Source of the DNA: Clostridiales bacterium
GTDB lineage: Bacteria > Bacillota > Clostridia > Oscillospirales > Ruminococcaceae
Assembly (NCBI GenBank): GCA_012523875.1
Contig: JAAYSW010000050.1
Span: 1 to 7,095 of the forward strand
Length of the DNA: 7,095 nt
Direction of reading: 5' to 3'
Shown here: one piece after another, positions 1-5,563 of the stretch
How the letters are laid out: each line of letters begins with the position of its first letter
How positions within the stretch are numbered: position 1 is the first letter of the stretch
The notes under the pieces: generated by a model
The model's input: the letters and a program-made list of their open reading frames with translations, nothing else
Told to the model about the DNA's origin: nothing
Databases searched by the model: none
Program-made: the position numbers and the translations under genes

Positions 1-636
1 ATAACACATTTATCTGAAATAATTAAATCACATGCAAGAGAGTTACTCAGCCGACAGGAAGTTGGTAATATGCTTGAAAACCTTAAAAAGACAAATGATT
101 CAATTGTTAATGATACAGTGCCAAATTTGGTTACAATTAATGATTTACAAAAAGTTATGGGAAAATTACTTGAGGAACATATACCTATAAGGGATTTAGA
201 AACAATACTTGAGGTATTAGGTGATTATGCTGGAAAGATTAAAGATATAGATATGCTCACCGAATATGTTCGCCAATCATTAAAGAGAACGATATCAAGA
301 AAGTTTGCTGAGGCAGGTCAGATGAAGGTGGTTAGCCTTGATACAAGCATAGAAAATATGATTGCGAATTCAGTTAAACAAGTTGAAAGTGGCTCATATT
401 TAGCACTTGACCAAGCATCAATTCAAAAGATAATAGTATCAGCTACAGCCGAAATAGATAAAATTAAGGACTTAGTTCAAGTACCAATAGTTCTAACTTC
501 ACCGATGGTAAGAATGTATTTTAAGAAGCTTATTGACCAGTTTTATCCTAATGTAATGGTGTTATCATTCAATGAAATTGATAGCCAAATACAAGTACAA
601 TCATTGGGCAGTATATCGGTAGAACCAAAAGCATAG
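1..636 (+). CDS. flhA: FlhA, flagellar type III export gate protein, C-terminal part (5' truncated by window)
   Basis: This is the last 211 residues of FlhA, the integral-membrane export-gate subunit of the flagellar type III secretion system. The frame is open from base 1, so the gene begins upstream; the first in-frame ATG at 70 is internal. The fragment belongs to the cytoplasmic domain that docks chaperone-substrate complexes. The family signatures seen are HLSEIIKSHARELLSRQEV (fragment residues 3-21), VPNLVTINDLQKVMGKLLEE further on, then IPIRDLETILEVLGDYA and the TEYVRQSLKRTISRKF stretch. The hydrophobic strand VPIVLTSPMVRMYFKKLIDQFYP and the phrase VMVLSFNEI lie near the C-terminus, as expected. 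The transmembrane half is outside the window. It lies 16 bp before the sigma factor gene and is presumably co-transcribed with it. Identification is firm on family knowledge. Confidence 0.96.
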   Translation: MTHLSEIIKSHARELLSRQEVGNMLENLKKTNDSIVNDTVPNLVTINDLQKVMGKLLEEHIPIRDLETILEVLGDYAGKIKDIDMLTEYVRQSLKRTISRKFAEAGQMKVVSLDTSIENMIANSVKQVESGSYLALDQASIQKIIVSATAEIDKIKDLVQVPIVLTSPMVRMYFKKLIDQFYPNVMVLSFNEIDSQIQVQSLGSISVEPKA

Positions 637-639
637 AAT

Positions 640-655
640 GGAGTGATAAAAATTG
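640..655 (+). promoter_or_regulatory. Ribosome binding site and TTG start of the sigma factor gene
   Basis: GGAG at 640-643 lies 9 bases before a TTG codon at 653. The only nearby ATG (638) reads ATG-GAG-TGA and stops at once. The TTG gives a protein that begins at the expected distance before sigma region 2, so it is the best start. It is the only non-ATG start chosen in this window. Confidence 0.75.
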
Positions 656-1444
656 GAATTGAATAATAAAACTAACAATCTAACCGAAGACGAATTTTTA
701 GTTCTCCATAAAAAATATAGAGAAACAAAAGACATTAATATACGAAACCAATTAGTCATGAATTTTATGTATATACCAAAAGCGACAGCTGTTCAATTAA
801 GAGGGATAGTTTCTGGCTATGCACAAATTGAAGATATGGTTAATCAAGGTGTTATTTCTTTAATTGATTGCATTGAAAGATTTGATGTATCAAGAGGGAT
901 AAAATTTGAATCATATGCCTTTATGAGAGTGAGGGGTGGAATAATTGATTTAGTACGAAAACAAAATTTTGTCCCAAGGAGGGTTCGTTCAACTTCAAAG
1001 GCAATAACTGAAACTTATAATCAGCTTAGTAATGAACTTATGCGTGAACCGACTCAGAAAGAGATTGCAGAAAGAATGGGCATATCAGTAGAAAAATTAT
1101 CACAATATAATTTCGAATCTACAAATGCGATAACATTATCCTTTGAGGAACTAATACAAAATGTATCACAATTCGGTGATGTAATGGATTCATCATCATA
1201 TGATGATGTTTATCCAGAAAAAAACCTTATGAAGAATGAAATAAGGGAAGTTTTGAAGGAAGGGATAGATTCTCTGACTGAGCGTGAGAAGTTGTTAATA
1301 ACTTTATATTACTATGAGGATTTATTATTTGCTGATATTGCAAAAATTATGGATGTTACACCACAACGTGTATCACAGCTACATTCTCGTGCAATATTAA
1401 AACTCAAGAGTAAAATGGATGTTTATATGAACGAATTAGCATAA
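653..1444 (+). CDS. fliA: FliA/SigD-type flagellar RNA polymerase sigma factor (sigma-28)
   Basis: A sigma-70 family factor of the FliA/SigD/WhiG group, which directs RNA polymerase to late flagellar and chemotaxis promoters. At 263 residues it is close to the usual family length. Region 2 spans about residues 31-105, with the core-binding/-10 recognition phrases YAQIEDMVNQGVISLIDCIERFD (57-78) and KFESYAFMRVRGGIIDLVRKQ (84-104). PRRVR (108-112) leads into region 3 (about 113-155, EPTQKEIAERMGIS). Region 4 is at about 205-255, with a -35 binding helix-turn-helix around residues 224-251 (DIAKIMDVTPQRVSQLHSRA). A Ser/Asp-rich linker (about 178-187) joins regions 3 and 4. No region 1.1 is present, as expected for group 3 sigmas. 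It follows flhA by 16 bp without flhF or flhG between them. Its anti-sigma factor FlgM is not in the window. Confidence 0.94.
   Translation: MELNNKTNNLTEDEFLVLHKKYRETKDINIRNQLVMNFMYIPKATAVQLRGIVSGYAQIEDMVNQGVISLIDCIERFDVSRGIKFESYAFMRVRGGIIDLVRKQNFVPRRVRSTSKAITETYNQLSNELMREPTQKEIAERMGISVEKLSQYNFESTNAITLSFEELIQNVSQFGDVMDSSSYDDVYPEKNLMKNEIREVLKEGIDSLTEREKLLITLYYYEDLLFADIAKIMDVTPQRVSQLHSRAILKLKSKMDVYMNELA
1191..1208. repeat. 18-bp perfect palindrome inside the sigma gene
   Basis: CATCATCATATGATGATG reads identically on both strands. It falls in codons for SSSYDDV (residues 180-186), the linker between sigma regions 3 and 4. In mRNA it could form a 7-bp stem with an AUAU loop. It may be a by-product of Ser and Asp codon runs; no function is established. 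Confidence 0.6.
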
Positions 1445-1460
1445 TAAAATGTACCTGCTG

Positions 1461-1521
1461 TTAAGTTTATATGAATTAGTTTGAATTAATTGACGTTAAT
1501 ATTTATGTGTGATAAACTTAA
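1461..1521. repeat. 10-bp perfect inverted repeat flanking the promoter region before flgF
   Basis: TTAAGTTTAT at 1461-1470 and its exact reverse complement ATAAACTTAA at 1512-1521 are separated by 41 bases. The right arm covers the candidate -10 hexamer. Arm centres are about 51 bp apart, close to five helical turns. Between them TGAATTA occurs twice in direct orientation, at 1472-1478 and 1482-1488, 10 bp apart. This looks like a possible operator for a dimeric or looping regulator, but the region is AT-rich and chance is not excluded. Confidence 0.4.
1490..1518 (+). promoter_or_regulatory. Candidate vegetative-type promoter upstream of flgF
   Basis: TTGACG (1490-1495) is a 5/6 match to the -35 consensus. 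After a 17-base spacer comes TAAACT (1513-1518), a 4/6 match to the -10, preceded by a TGn extension (1510-1512). It sits in the only large intergenic gap, about 35 bp before the flgF start. GATAA (1511-1515) also resembles part of a sigma-28 -10 element, but no matching TAAA stands at the correct distance. It could therefore be a sigma-A-type promoter separating the downstream genes from flhA-fliA. There is no experimental support. Confidence 0.45.
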
Positions 1522-1554
1522 TAATATAGGTTTAAAACGAAAGGTGGTCAGCTT

Positions 1555-2295
1555 ATGCTATCAGGATTTTATACTGCATCATCAGGTATGTTGGTACAGC
1601 AAAGAAATTTAAATATAATCTCAAATAATCTTGTAAACTCACAAACAACTGGTTATAAAAGCGAACGTTTAATTGCAACTACTTTTGATCAGGAGTTTTT
1701 AACAAGGATAGAGAAAAATAATACAGAGCAGATAGGTGTTGGTTCAGCTGTTAGCCTTGTTGATGATGTTATTACTAATTTCAGTGGTAGTTCACTTGAT
1801 GAAACAGGATATCCATTTGATATGGCTATTGTAGGAGAGGGTTTCTTTAATATTCAAGGTGAAGAAAGACAGTATATGACACGTAATGGCAGTTTTAATA
1901 TAGACCAAGAAGGATATCTGGTTTTAAGTGGAATCGGAAGGGTATTAGGGCAAAATGGAGCAATAAATCTTAATGGTTCCTCTGATTTCATGGTTAGTAA
2001 TGATGGTAGTATTTTTAGTTCAGATGGTCAGTATTTAGATAGGTTACTAATCACAATGCCAGCTGAAAATGCAAATATGATTAAATATAATAATGGACTT
2101 TATTCAGCATCAGGGGTTGTAGAATTAAACAATGCTACTGTATATCAGAATGTACTAGAGCGTTCAAATACTGATATGAATTTAGAATATACAAGGCTTA
2201 TTGAAGCACAAAGGGCATTCTCATCATGCAGTTCAGCATTACGTATAATTGACCAAATGAATGCAAAGGCTGCAACATTAGCAAGCATAGGATAG
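1555..2295 (+). CDS. flgF: FlgF/FlhO-like flagellar rod (hook-basal body) protein
   Basis: A 246-residue axial protein of the FlgF/FlgG family, exported through the flagellar secretion channel to form part of the rod. The N-terminal rod domain carries ASSGMLVQQ (8-16) and the SNNLVNSQTTGYK signature (23-35), matching the family NN-x-AN-x-x-T-x-GYK pattern. The middle contains GEGFF (94-98) and YMTRNGSF (107-114). The C-terminal domain starts at LERSNTD (201-207) and continues into the helix EYTRLIEAQRAFSSCSSALRIIDQM (211-235). The start is supported by AAAGGTGG (1540-1547) seven bases upstream. It is shorter than typical Bacillus FlhO. As in Bacillus flhO-flhP, this paralogue precedes a FlgG-like one. 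Naming FlgF versus FlgG is less certain than the family. The rod proteins lack signal peptides because they use type III export. Confidence 0.88.
   Translation: MLSGFYTASSGMLVQQRNLNIISNNLVNSQTTGYKSERLIATTFDQEFLTRIEKNNTEQIGVGSAVSLVDDVITNFSGSSLDETGYPFDMAIVGEGFFNIQGEERQYMTRNGSFNIDQEGYLVLSGIGRVLGQNGAINLNGSSDFMVSNDGSIFSSDGQYLDRLLITMPAENANMIKYNNGLYSASGVVELNNATVYQNVLERSNTDMNLEYTRLIEAQRAFSSCSSALRIIDQMNAKAATLASIG
2156..2172 (+). repeat. 17-bp direct repeat shared with flgG (copy 1)
   Basis: TAGAGCGTTCAAATACT is identical to bases 2923-2939 in the next gene. Both copies encode the conserved LERSNT motif in the same codon phase, so the identity reflects paralogy plus shared codon choice. Confidence 0.9.
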
Positions 2296-2306
2296 GAGGA
2301 TGAATA

Positions 2307-3056
2307 ATGAATATAGCGTTTTATACAGGTGCATCAGGCTTGAGAGCGTATCAACATAATATTGATATAATAGCAAATAATGTTGCTAATATAAATACAT
2401 ATGGCTATAAATCTGATAAATCATCTTTTAATAGCTTAATTAAATCGACTATGGATATTAATCAAAACCTCACACGCAACGAGGGTGAGAGGGTTCTAAC
2501 TGGGCATGGTGTAAAGATTAGCTCACAGGATTTACTCTATAACCAAGGGCATTTGCATAATACAGGATATGCACTAGATTTTGCAATTGCTGGCGATGGT
2601 TTATTTGCAATTAATCGTGATGGCAGGATAGAGTATACAAGGAATGGTGCATTTGATATAAGTGTTGAACAGGATGGGAACTATCTTGTGTCTTCTGATG
2701 GGGGATATGTTTTAGATTCAAATCAACAAAGAATTACGGTTCAATATAATACAGAAACAAATGAAATTGATAATGCGGTAATAGCTGATAGATTGGGCGT
2801 TTTTACATTTGATAATCCATATGGTTTGCAGAAAATTAATAAGACTAGTTTTTTACCAACGGATATATCTGGCGAACCACGTCTAGCACCAGAGGCAGAT
2901 AATAAAATTTATACAACATCTTTAGAGCGTTCAAATACTAATATTGCAGAAGAGATGGCAGATTTAATTTTATCACAAAAGGCATACCAATTTAGTGCAA
3001 GGGTGGTTACAACAGCGGACGAACTAGAGCAAATAGTGAATAATTTACGAGGATAA
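2307..3056 (+). CDS. flgG: FlgG/FlhP-like flagellar distal rod protein
   Basis: A 249-residue axial protein, probably the distal rod subunit. The N-terminal rod domain has GASGLRAYQHNIDIIANNVANINTYGYK (8-35), the classic family signature. The core holds AGDGLF (95-100), the YTRNGAF turn (110-116), and GVFTFDNPYGLQKINKTSF (164-182), which resembles the FlgG phrase before the C-terminal domain. SGEP follows at 188-191. The C-terminal domain begins at SLERSNTNIAEEMADLILSQKAYQFSARVV (205-234) and ends EQIVNNLRG. It starts 11 bp after flgF. AGGAGG (2294-2299), which overlaps the flgF stop codon, lies seven bases before the ATG, so the two are probably translated together. It is a paralogue of the upstream gene. 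FlgG is slightly preferred over FlgF because of the longer middle region and the more canonical motifs. Confidence 0.9.
   Translation: MNIAFYTGASGLRAYQHNIDIIANNVANINTYGYKSDKSSFNSLIKSTMDINQNLTRNEGERVLTGHGVKISSQDLLYNQGHLHNTGYALDFAIAGDGLFAINRDGRIEYTRNGAFDISVEQDGNYLVSSDGGYVLDSNQQRITVQYNTETNEIDNAVIADRLGVFTFDNPYGLQKINKTSFLPTDISGEPRLAPEADNKIYTTSLERSNTNIAEEMADLILSQKAYQFSARVVTTADELEQIVNNLRG
2923..2939 (+). repeat. 17-bp direct repeat shared with flgF (copy 2)
   Basis: Second copy of TAGAGCGTTCAAATACT, in the codons for L206-T211 of the FlgG-like protein; see copy 1 at 2156. Confidence 0.9.
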
Positions 3057-3058
3057 AG

Positions 3059-3074
3059 CTATTATAAATAATAG
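3059..3074. repeat. Short palindrome between flgG and the FliK-like gene
   Basis: CTATTAT and ATAATAG are exact reverse complements around a central AA. The element occupies most of the 35-bp gap and ends directly before the GGGGGAGGG ribosome binding site. It could be an operator-like site or a small AU hairpin that affects translation or mRNA cleavage. Its AT-only composition (apart from the end bases) makes chance plausible. Confidence 0.45.
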
Positions 3075-3075
3075 T

Positions 3076-3094
3076 GGGGGAGGGATTAATTATG
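3076..3094 (+). promoter_or_regulatory. Strong ribosome binding site that sets the FliK-like gene start at 3092
   Basis: GGGGGAGGG at 3076-3084 lies seven bases before ATG at 3092. An in-frame GTG at 3074 would make the open frame six codons longer, but it overlaps this Shine-Dalgarno sequence and is very unlikely to be the true start. Confidence 0.85.
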
Positions 3095-4510
3095 GCTGAT
3101 ATGCTTAAGGTAACAACACCATTAATAAATAGAGGACAAATTAATCCTACAAAACAAGTTTCAGGACCAGATGCCCCACCATTTAATCCAATAGACGTAA
3201 CTAGAGTTGCACAAGTAAACGATGCAGGATCAGAAATGCTGAAGAATTACGGTGGTATGATTGATAAGGATGGCAAGCCGACTATCCTTATGAATTTGTT
3301 AAAGGATCCAGCCGTTACAGTTAGTTTTCTGAAAAATATTTACATGCTAGAGGAGATAATTCAGCTTATTCCTATGAATAATAAAGCGTTTACTGAGGAA
3401 ATTCAGAAAATGTTTAGCTCATTATTAATTAAACCTGAGGATATAGCCTCAGAGATGATTAAGCAGGAGAATCAAGCGACATCGTTTAAGGGGGATTTAT
3501 TCGACTTTTTACGTGGTGTTATAGGGATAAACCCTGATAATGATACGAAATTAAGTGTTGCAACTTTACTTAAAGCTATTAATCATGAGATGAATAGGCG
3601 GGATATTCTAGATGCAATTGGGAATAATCTGAATTATTTAGGTAAAAGTCTAAGTGCAAGTAGGACTTTATCGGATAAGATACTAGCATTATCAGAAAAA
3701 CTAAGGGATGCTGATGCAGATGAAAATTTTAATACTTTAAAAAAAGAAGTAGCTATAGTCTTAAATGAAATAGAGGGCAGTATCCTATATAATTCAAAAA
3801 TATCAAAATTAGCATCGATTACTGAGTATAATCTTTCAAGATTTAATGATAATACGGATTTCTTAAACCAATCTGTTCGAAATTTATTAGTTATGCTGGA
3901 TGGAAATCAGTCTAAAAATGAACTTATTAACTTAGTAAATGCTTTTATGCGTGATATTAAAAGTGGAAATATGAATGCACTAAAAAATTCTGAAACCATG
4001 GACATTATTGCTGATATTATTAATAAGCAGGACGAAAATAAGGAAATAAGAATGCTAAATTCGGAGAATATAGATAAAATCGTATATAGTCTATTATCCT
4101 CCCCATGTAACTTTACCCCCCTTTTACATTTTATTATCCCAGTTAATTACTTTGGATTAAAATCCTTTGCTGAAGTTTGGATAGATCCAGATGGAAGTCC
4201 CGATGAGAATAGGGGAAAATCAGGCGACAATAAGTGCATACATATGCTTATAGTTTTTGATATTGAAGGGGTGGGACAGTTCGAAACAGAGCTATTTGTC
4301 GAGGATAAAAAGATAAATTTTAATCTGCTTTGCCCACCAAGCTATGTAGAAACTTTCTCTAAGCTCAAAGAAGATTTTATAAAATGTATCTCTTTTTCAG
4401 AATATTATTTTGAAAATATTAAAGTAGATAAGTTAGAAAAAACTCGATCTCTTTTAGAGGTGTTTAAAACATTACCACATAAAAGGACTGGTGTAGATGT
4501 CAAAATCTAA
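3092..4510 (+). CDS. Divergent FliK/YlqG-like protein (probable hook-length control relative)
   Basis: A 472-residue protein with no signal peptide or membrane segment, so cytoplasmic or exported by the type III route. Residues 1-45 are Pro/Asn-rich and look unstructured, resembling an export-signal region. Residues about 60-335 are mostly predicted helical, with charged and Leu-rich stretches. A distinct C-terminal domain (about 340-472) has alternating strands: LLHFIIPVNYFGLKSFAEVWIDPD (344-367), HMLIVFDIEGVGQFETELFVEDKKINFNLL (384-413), then a helix SKLKEDFIKCI (423-433) and a last strand. This pattern of P-x-x-x-G-x-x-x-x-x-x-W/D, an inner strand pair and an Lxx-helix resembles the FliK C-terminal domain that contacts FlhB, although sequence identity looks low. 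Its gene overlaps an FlhB C-terminal homologue, as ylqG and ylqH are neighbours in Bacillus. The function is inferred; it could also be a lineage-specific protein of another role. Confidence 0.6.
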   Translation: MADMLKVTTPLINRGQINPTKQVSGPDAPPFNPIDVTRVAQVNDAGSEMLKNYGGMIDKDGKPTILMNLLKDPAVTVSFLKNIYMLEEIIQLIPMNNKAFTEEIQKMFSSLLIKPEDIASEMIKQENQATSFKGDLFDFLRGVIGINPDNDTKLSVATLLKAINHEMNRRDILDAIGNNLNYLGKSLSASRTLSDKILALSEKLRDADADENFNTLKKEVAIVLNEIEGSILYNSKISKLASITEYNLSRFNDNTDFLNQSVRNLLVMLDGNQSKNELINLVNAFMRDIKSGNMNALKNSETMDIIADIINKQDENKEIRMLNSENIDKIVYSLLSSPCNFTPLLHFIIPVNYFGLKSFAEVWIDPDGSPDENRGKSGDNKCIHMLIVFDIEGVGQFETELFVEDKKINFNLLCPPSYVETFSKLKEDFIKCISFSEYYFENIKVDKLEKTRSLLEVFKTLPHKRTGVDVKI

Positions 4511-4862
4511 AAAGAGTAAAGCAGTTGCATTAAAATATAATAGTGAGGTAGATAATGCACCAATTGTTATAGCCTCAGGATATGGCTCAATTGCTGATAA
4601 GATAATAGATATAGCGGAGAATAATGGTATACCTGTTTTTAGGGATGACAGTGCTGCTTCACTTTTATGTATGTTAGAGGTAGGTAATAGTATTCCACCT
4701 GAACTATATGAGGTTATTGCGGCAATATATTGCCAGTTGCTAAAAACATCATCAGAAATTAAAAATAATGGTGGAAATAAAGGACAAATGGAACCAAGAG
4801 AGAATCTAAAATCAATTATGAGCAATCGCAGGGAAATACGCTCAGATAAAAAGGAAAATTAA
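4497..4862 (+). CDS. Stand-alone FlhB C-terminal-domain protein (FlhX/YlqH type, EscU/YscU/HrcU family)
   Basis: A 121-residue soluble protein equivalent to the post-cleavage cytoplasmic part of FlhB, the export-apparatus switch. KAVALKYNSEVDNAPIVIASG (8-28) matches the FlhB segment just after the NPTH autocleavage site. It continues with ADKIIDIAENNGIPVFRDDSAASLLCMLEVGNSIPPELYEVIAAIYCQLL (33-82), the whole family core. The NPTH motif and all four membrane helices are absent; the start codon replaces the region before the cleavage point. A Lys/Glu/Asn-rich tail (about 86-121) extends beyond the size of Bacillus YlqH. The start overlaps the upstream stop by 14 bp, with AGGA at 4484-4487 nine bases before the ATG, so translation is likely coupled to the FliK-like gene. 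Such proteins can partly replace cleaved FlhB in other bacteria. The exact role here is inferred. Confidence 0.88.
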   Translation: MSKSKKSKAVALKYNSEVDNAPIVIASGYGSIADKIIDIAENNGIPVFRDDSAASLLCMLEVGNSIPPELYEVIAAIYCQLLKTSSEIKNNGGNKGQMEPRENLKSIMSNRREIRSDKKEN

Positions 4863-4907
4863 CATTCACATGGATTATTAATTTGTTATTTTAAGGGGGT
4901 TGTTGTC

Positions 4908-5543
4908 ATGGTACCTATATCCTTTGAATATGAATCGTCAATTTGCGAAATTAAAACGATGGAAAATTCATTACTTGCTGTTGGGATGATAAAAGAGATA
5001 GGTGAGGACTATATTAAAATTTCTGAGAAAAACAATAACTCACTACAGTTAATTAAATGTGGTACTAAAGTAAAAATTAATATTATAAGTAGTAAATATG
5101 GTTTCAGAGCATTATCAGGTGAAGTCTTTACATCAACAAGGAAGGAAATGAAGGTTGTAAATATATTAGAGCTTGCTGATCATGATAGAAGGAATTTTTT
5201 TAGAGTAGATGTAGATTTGGATGCTTCTATTATTCTTGATGAATCTAATTTCTCAGAAAAAATACCTGTAACGATTAAAGATATGAGTCTATGTGGGCTA
5301 AGGCTAGAGGTAAAGTATGATATTGCTATTGGTTCTACTATAATGGTAGAGTTAGTGCTGAAGGGTAAGGCACTTTGTTATCCATGTAGGATAATTAGGC
5401 TTATCAATCGGGATGATGGTAATTTAAGCCAGTATGGTTGTGAATTCTTATTTAACAAATATGACGATAGGGATTCATTATGGTCATATTTGTTTAAAAA
5501 GCAAAGTGAACAGCTTCGCAAAAAAAGGCAGGTTAAAATTTAG
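4908..5543 (+). CDS. YcgR/DgrA-type PilZ-domain c-di-GMP receptor
   Basis: A 211-residue two-domain protein. Residues 1 to about 88 form a YcgR-like N-terminal beta domain (DYIKISE, 34-40; CGTKVKINI, 51-59). Residues about 92-200 form a PilZ domain with both c-di-GMP motifs intact: RRNFFRV (94-100, giving RxxxR at R95 and R99) and DMSLCG (125-130, DxSxxG). The strand ending YGCEF (176-180) is also typical. The C-terminus is basic (KKQSEQLRKKRQVK). In related bacteria such proteins slow the flagellar motor or alter motility when c-di-GMP rises; location in a flagellar operon fits that. The start has AAGGGGG (4893-4899) eight bases upstream. It follows flhX by 45 bp and precedes fapA by 17 bp. 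The ligand is inferred from conserved residues, and the precise target (motor, export gate or FapA) is unknown. Confidence 0.92.
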   Translation: MVPISFEYESSICEIKTMENSLLAVGMIKEIGEDYIKISEKNNNSLQLIKCGTKVKINIISSKYGFRALSGEVFTSTRKEMKVVNILELADHDRRNFFRVDVDLDASIILDESNFSEKIPVTIKDMSLCGLRLEVKYDIAIGSTIMVELVLKGKALCYPCRIIRLINRDDGNLSQYGCEFLFNKYDDRDSLWSYLFKKQSEQLRKKRQVKI

Positions 5544-5548
5544 TATGC

Positions 5549-5563
5549 AGAGGATGATTAATG
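5549..5563 (+). promoter_or_regulatory. Ribosome binding site deciding the fapA start
   Basis: AGAGGA (5549-5554) is six bases before ATG 5561. An in-frame TGA at 5555-5557 rules out any earlier start. A second in-frame ATG at 5567 is 12 bases away from the site and less likely. Confidence 0.75.

Noticed and set aside
3074..3076. GTG as start of the FliK-like gene
   Set aside because: It overlaps the Shine-Dalgarno sequence, while ATG at 3092 has ideal spacing of seven bases.
4472..4825. 117-codon open frame on the minus strand
   Set aside because: It lies antisense to the end of the FliK-like gene and the FlhB-domain gene, both clearly supported; its translation has no recognisable family and looks like a reverse-frame shadow.
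4863..4907. Possible terminator between the FlhB-domain gene and pilZ
   Set aside because: No GC-rich stem followed by a T run; only AT-rich spacer and a ribosome binding site.
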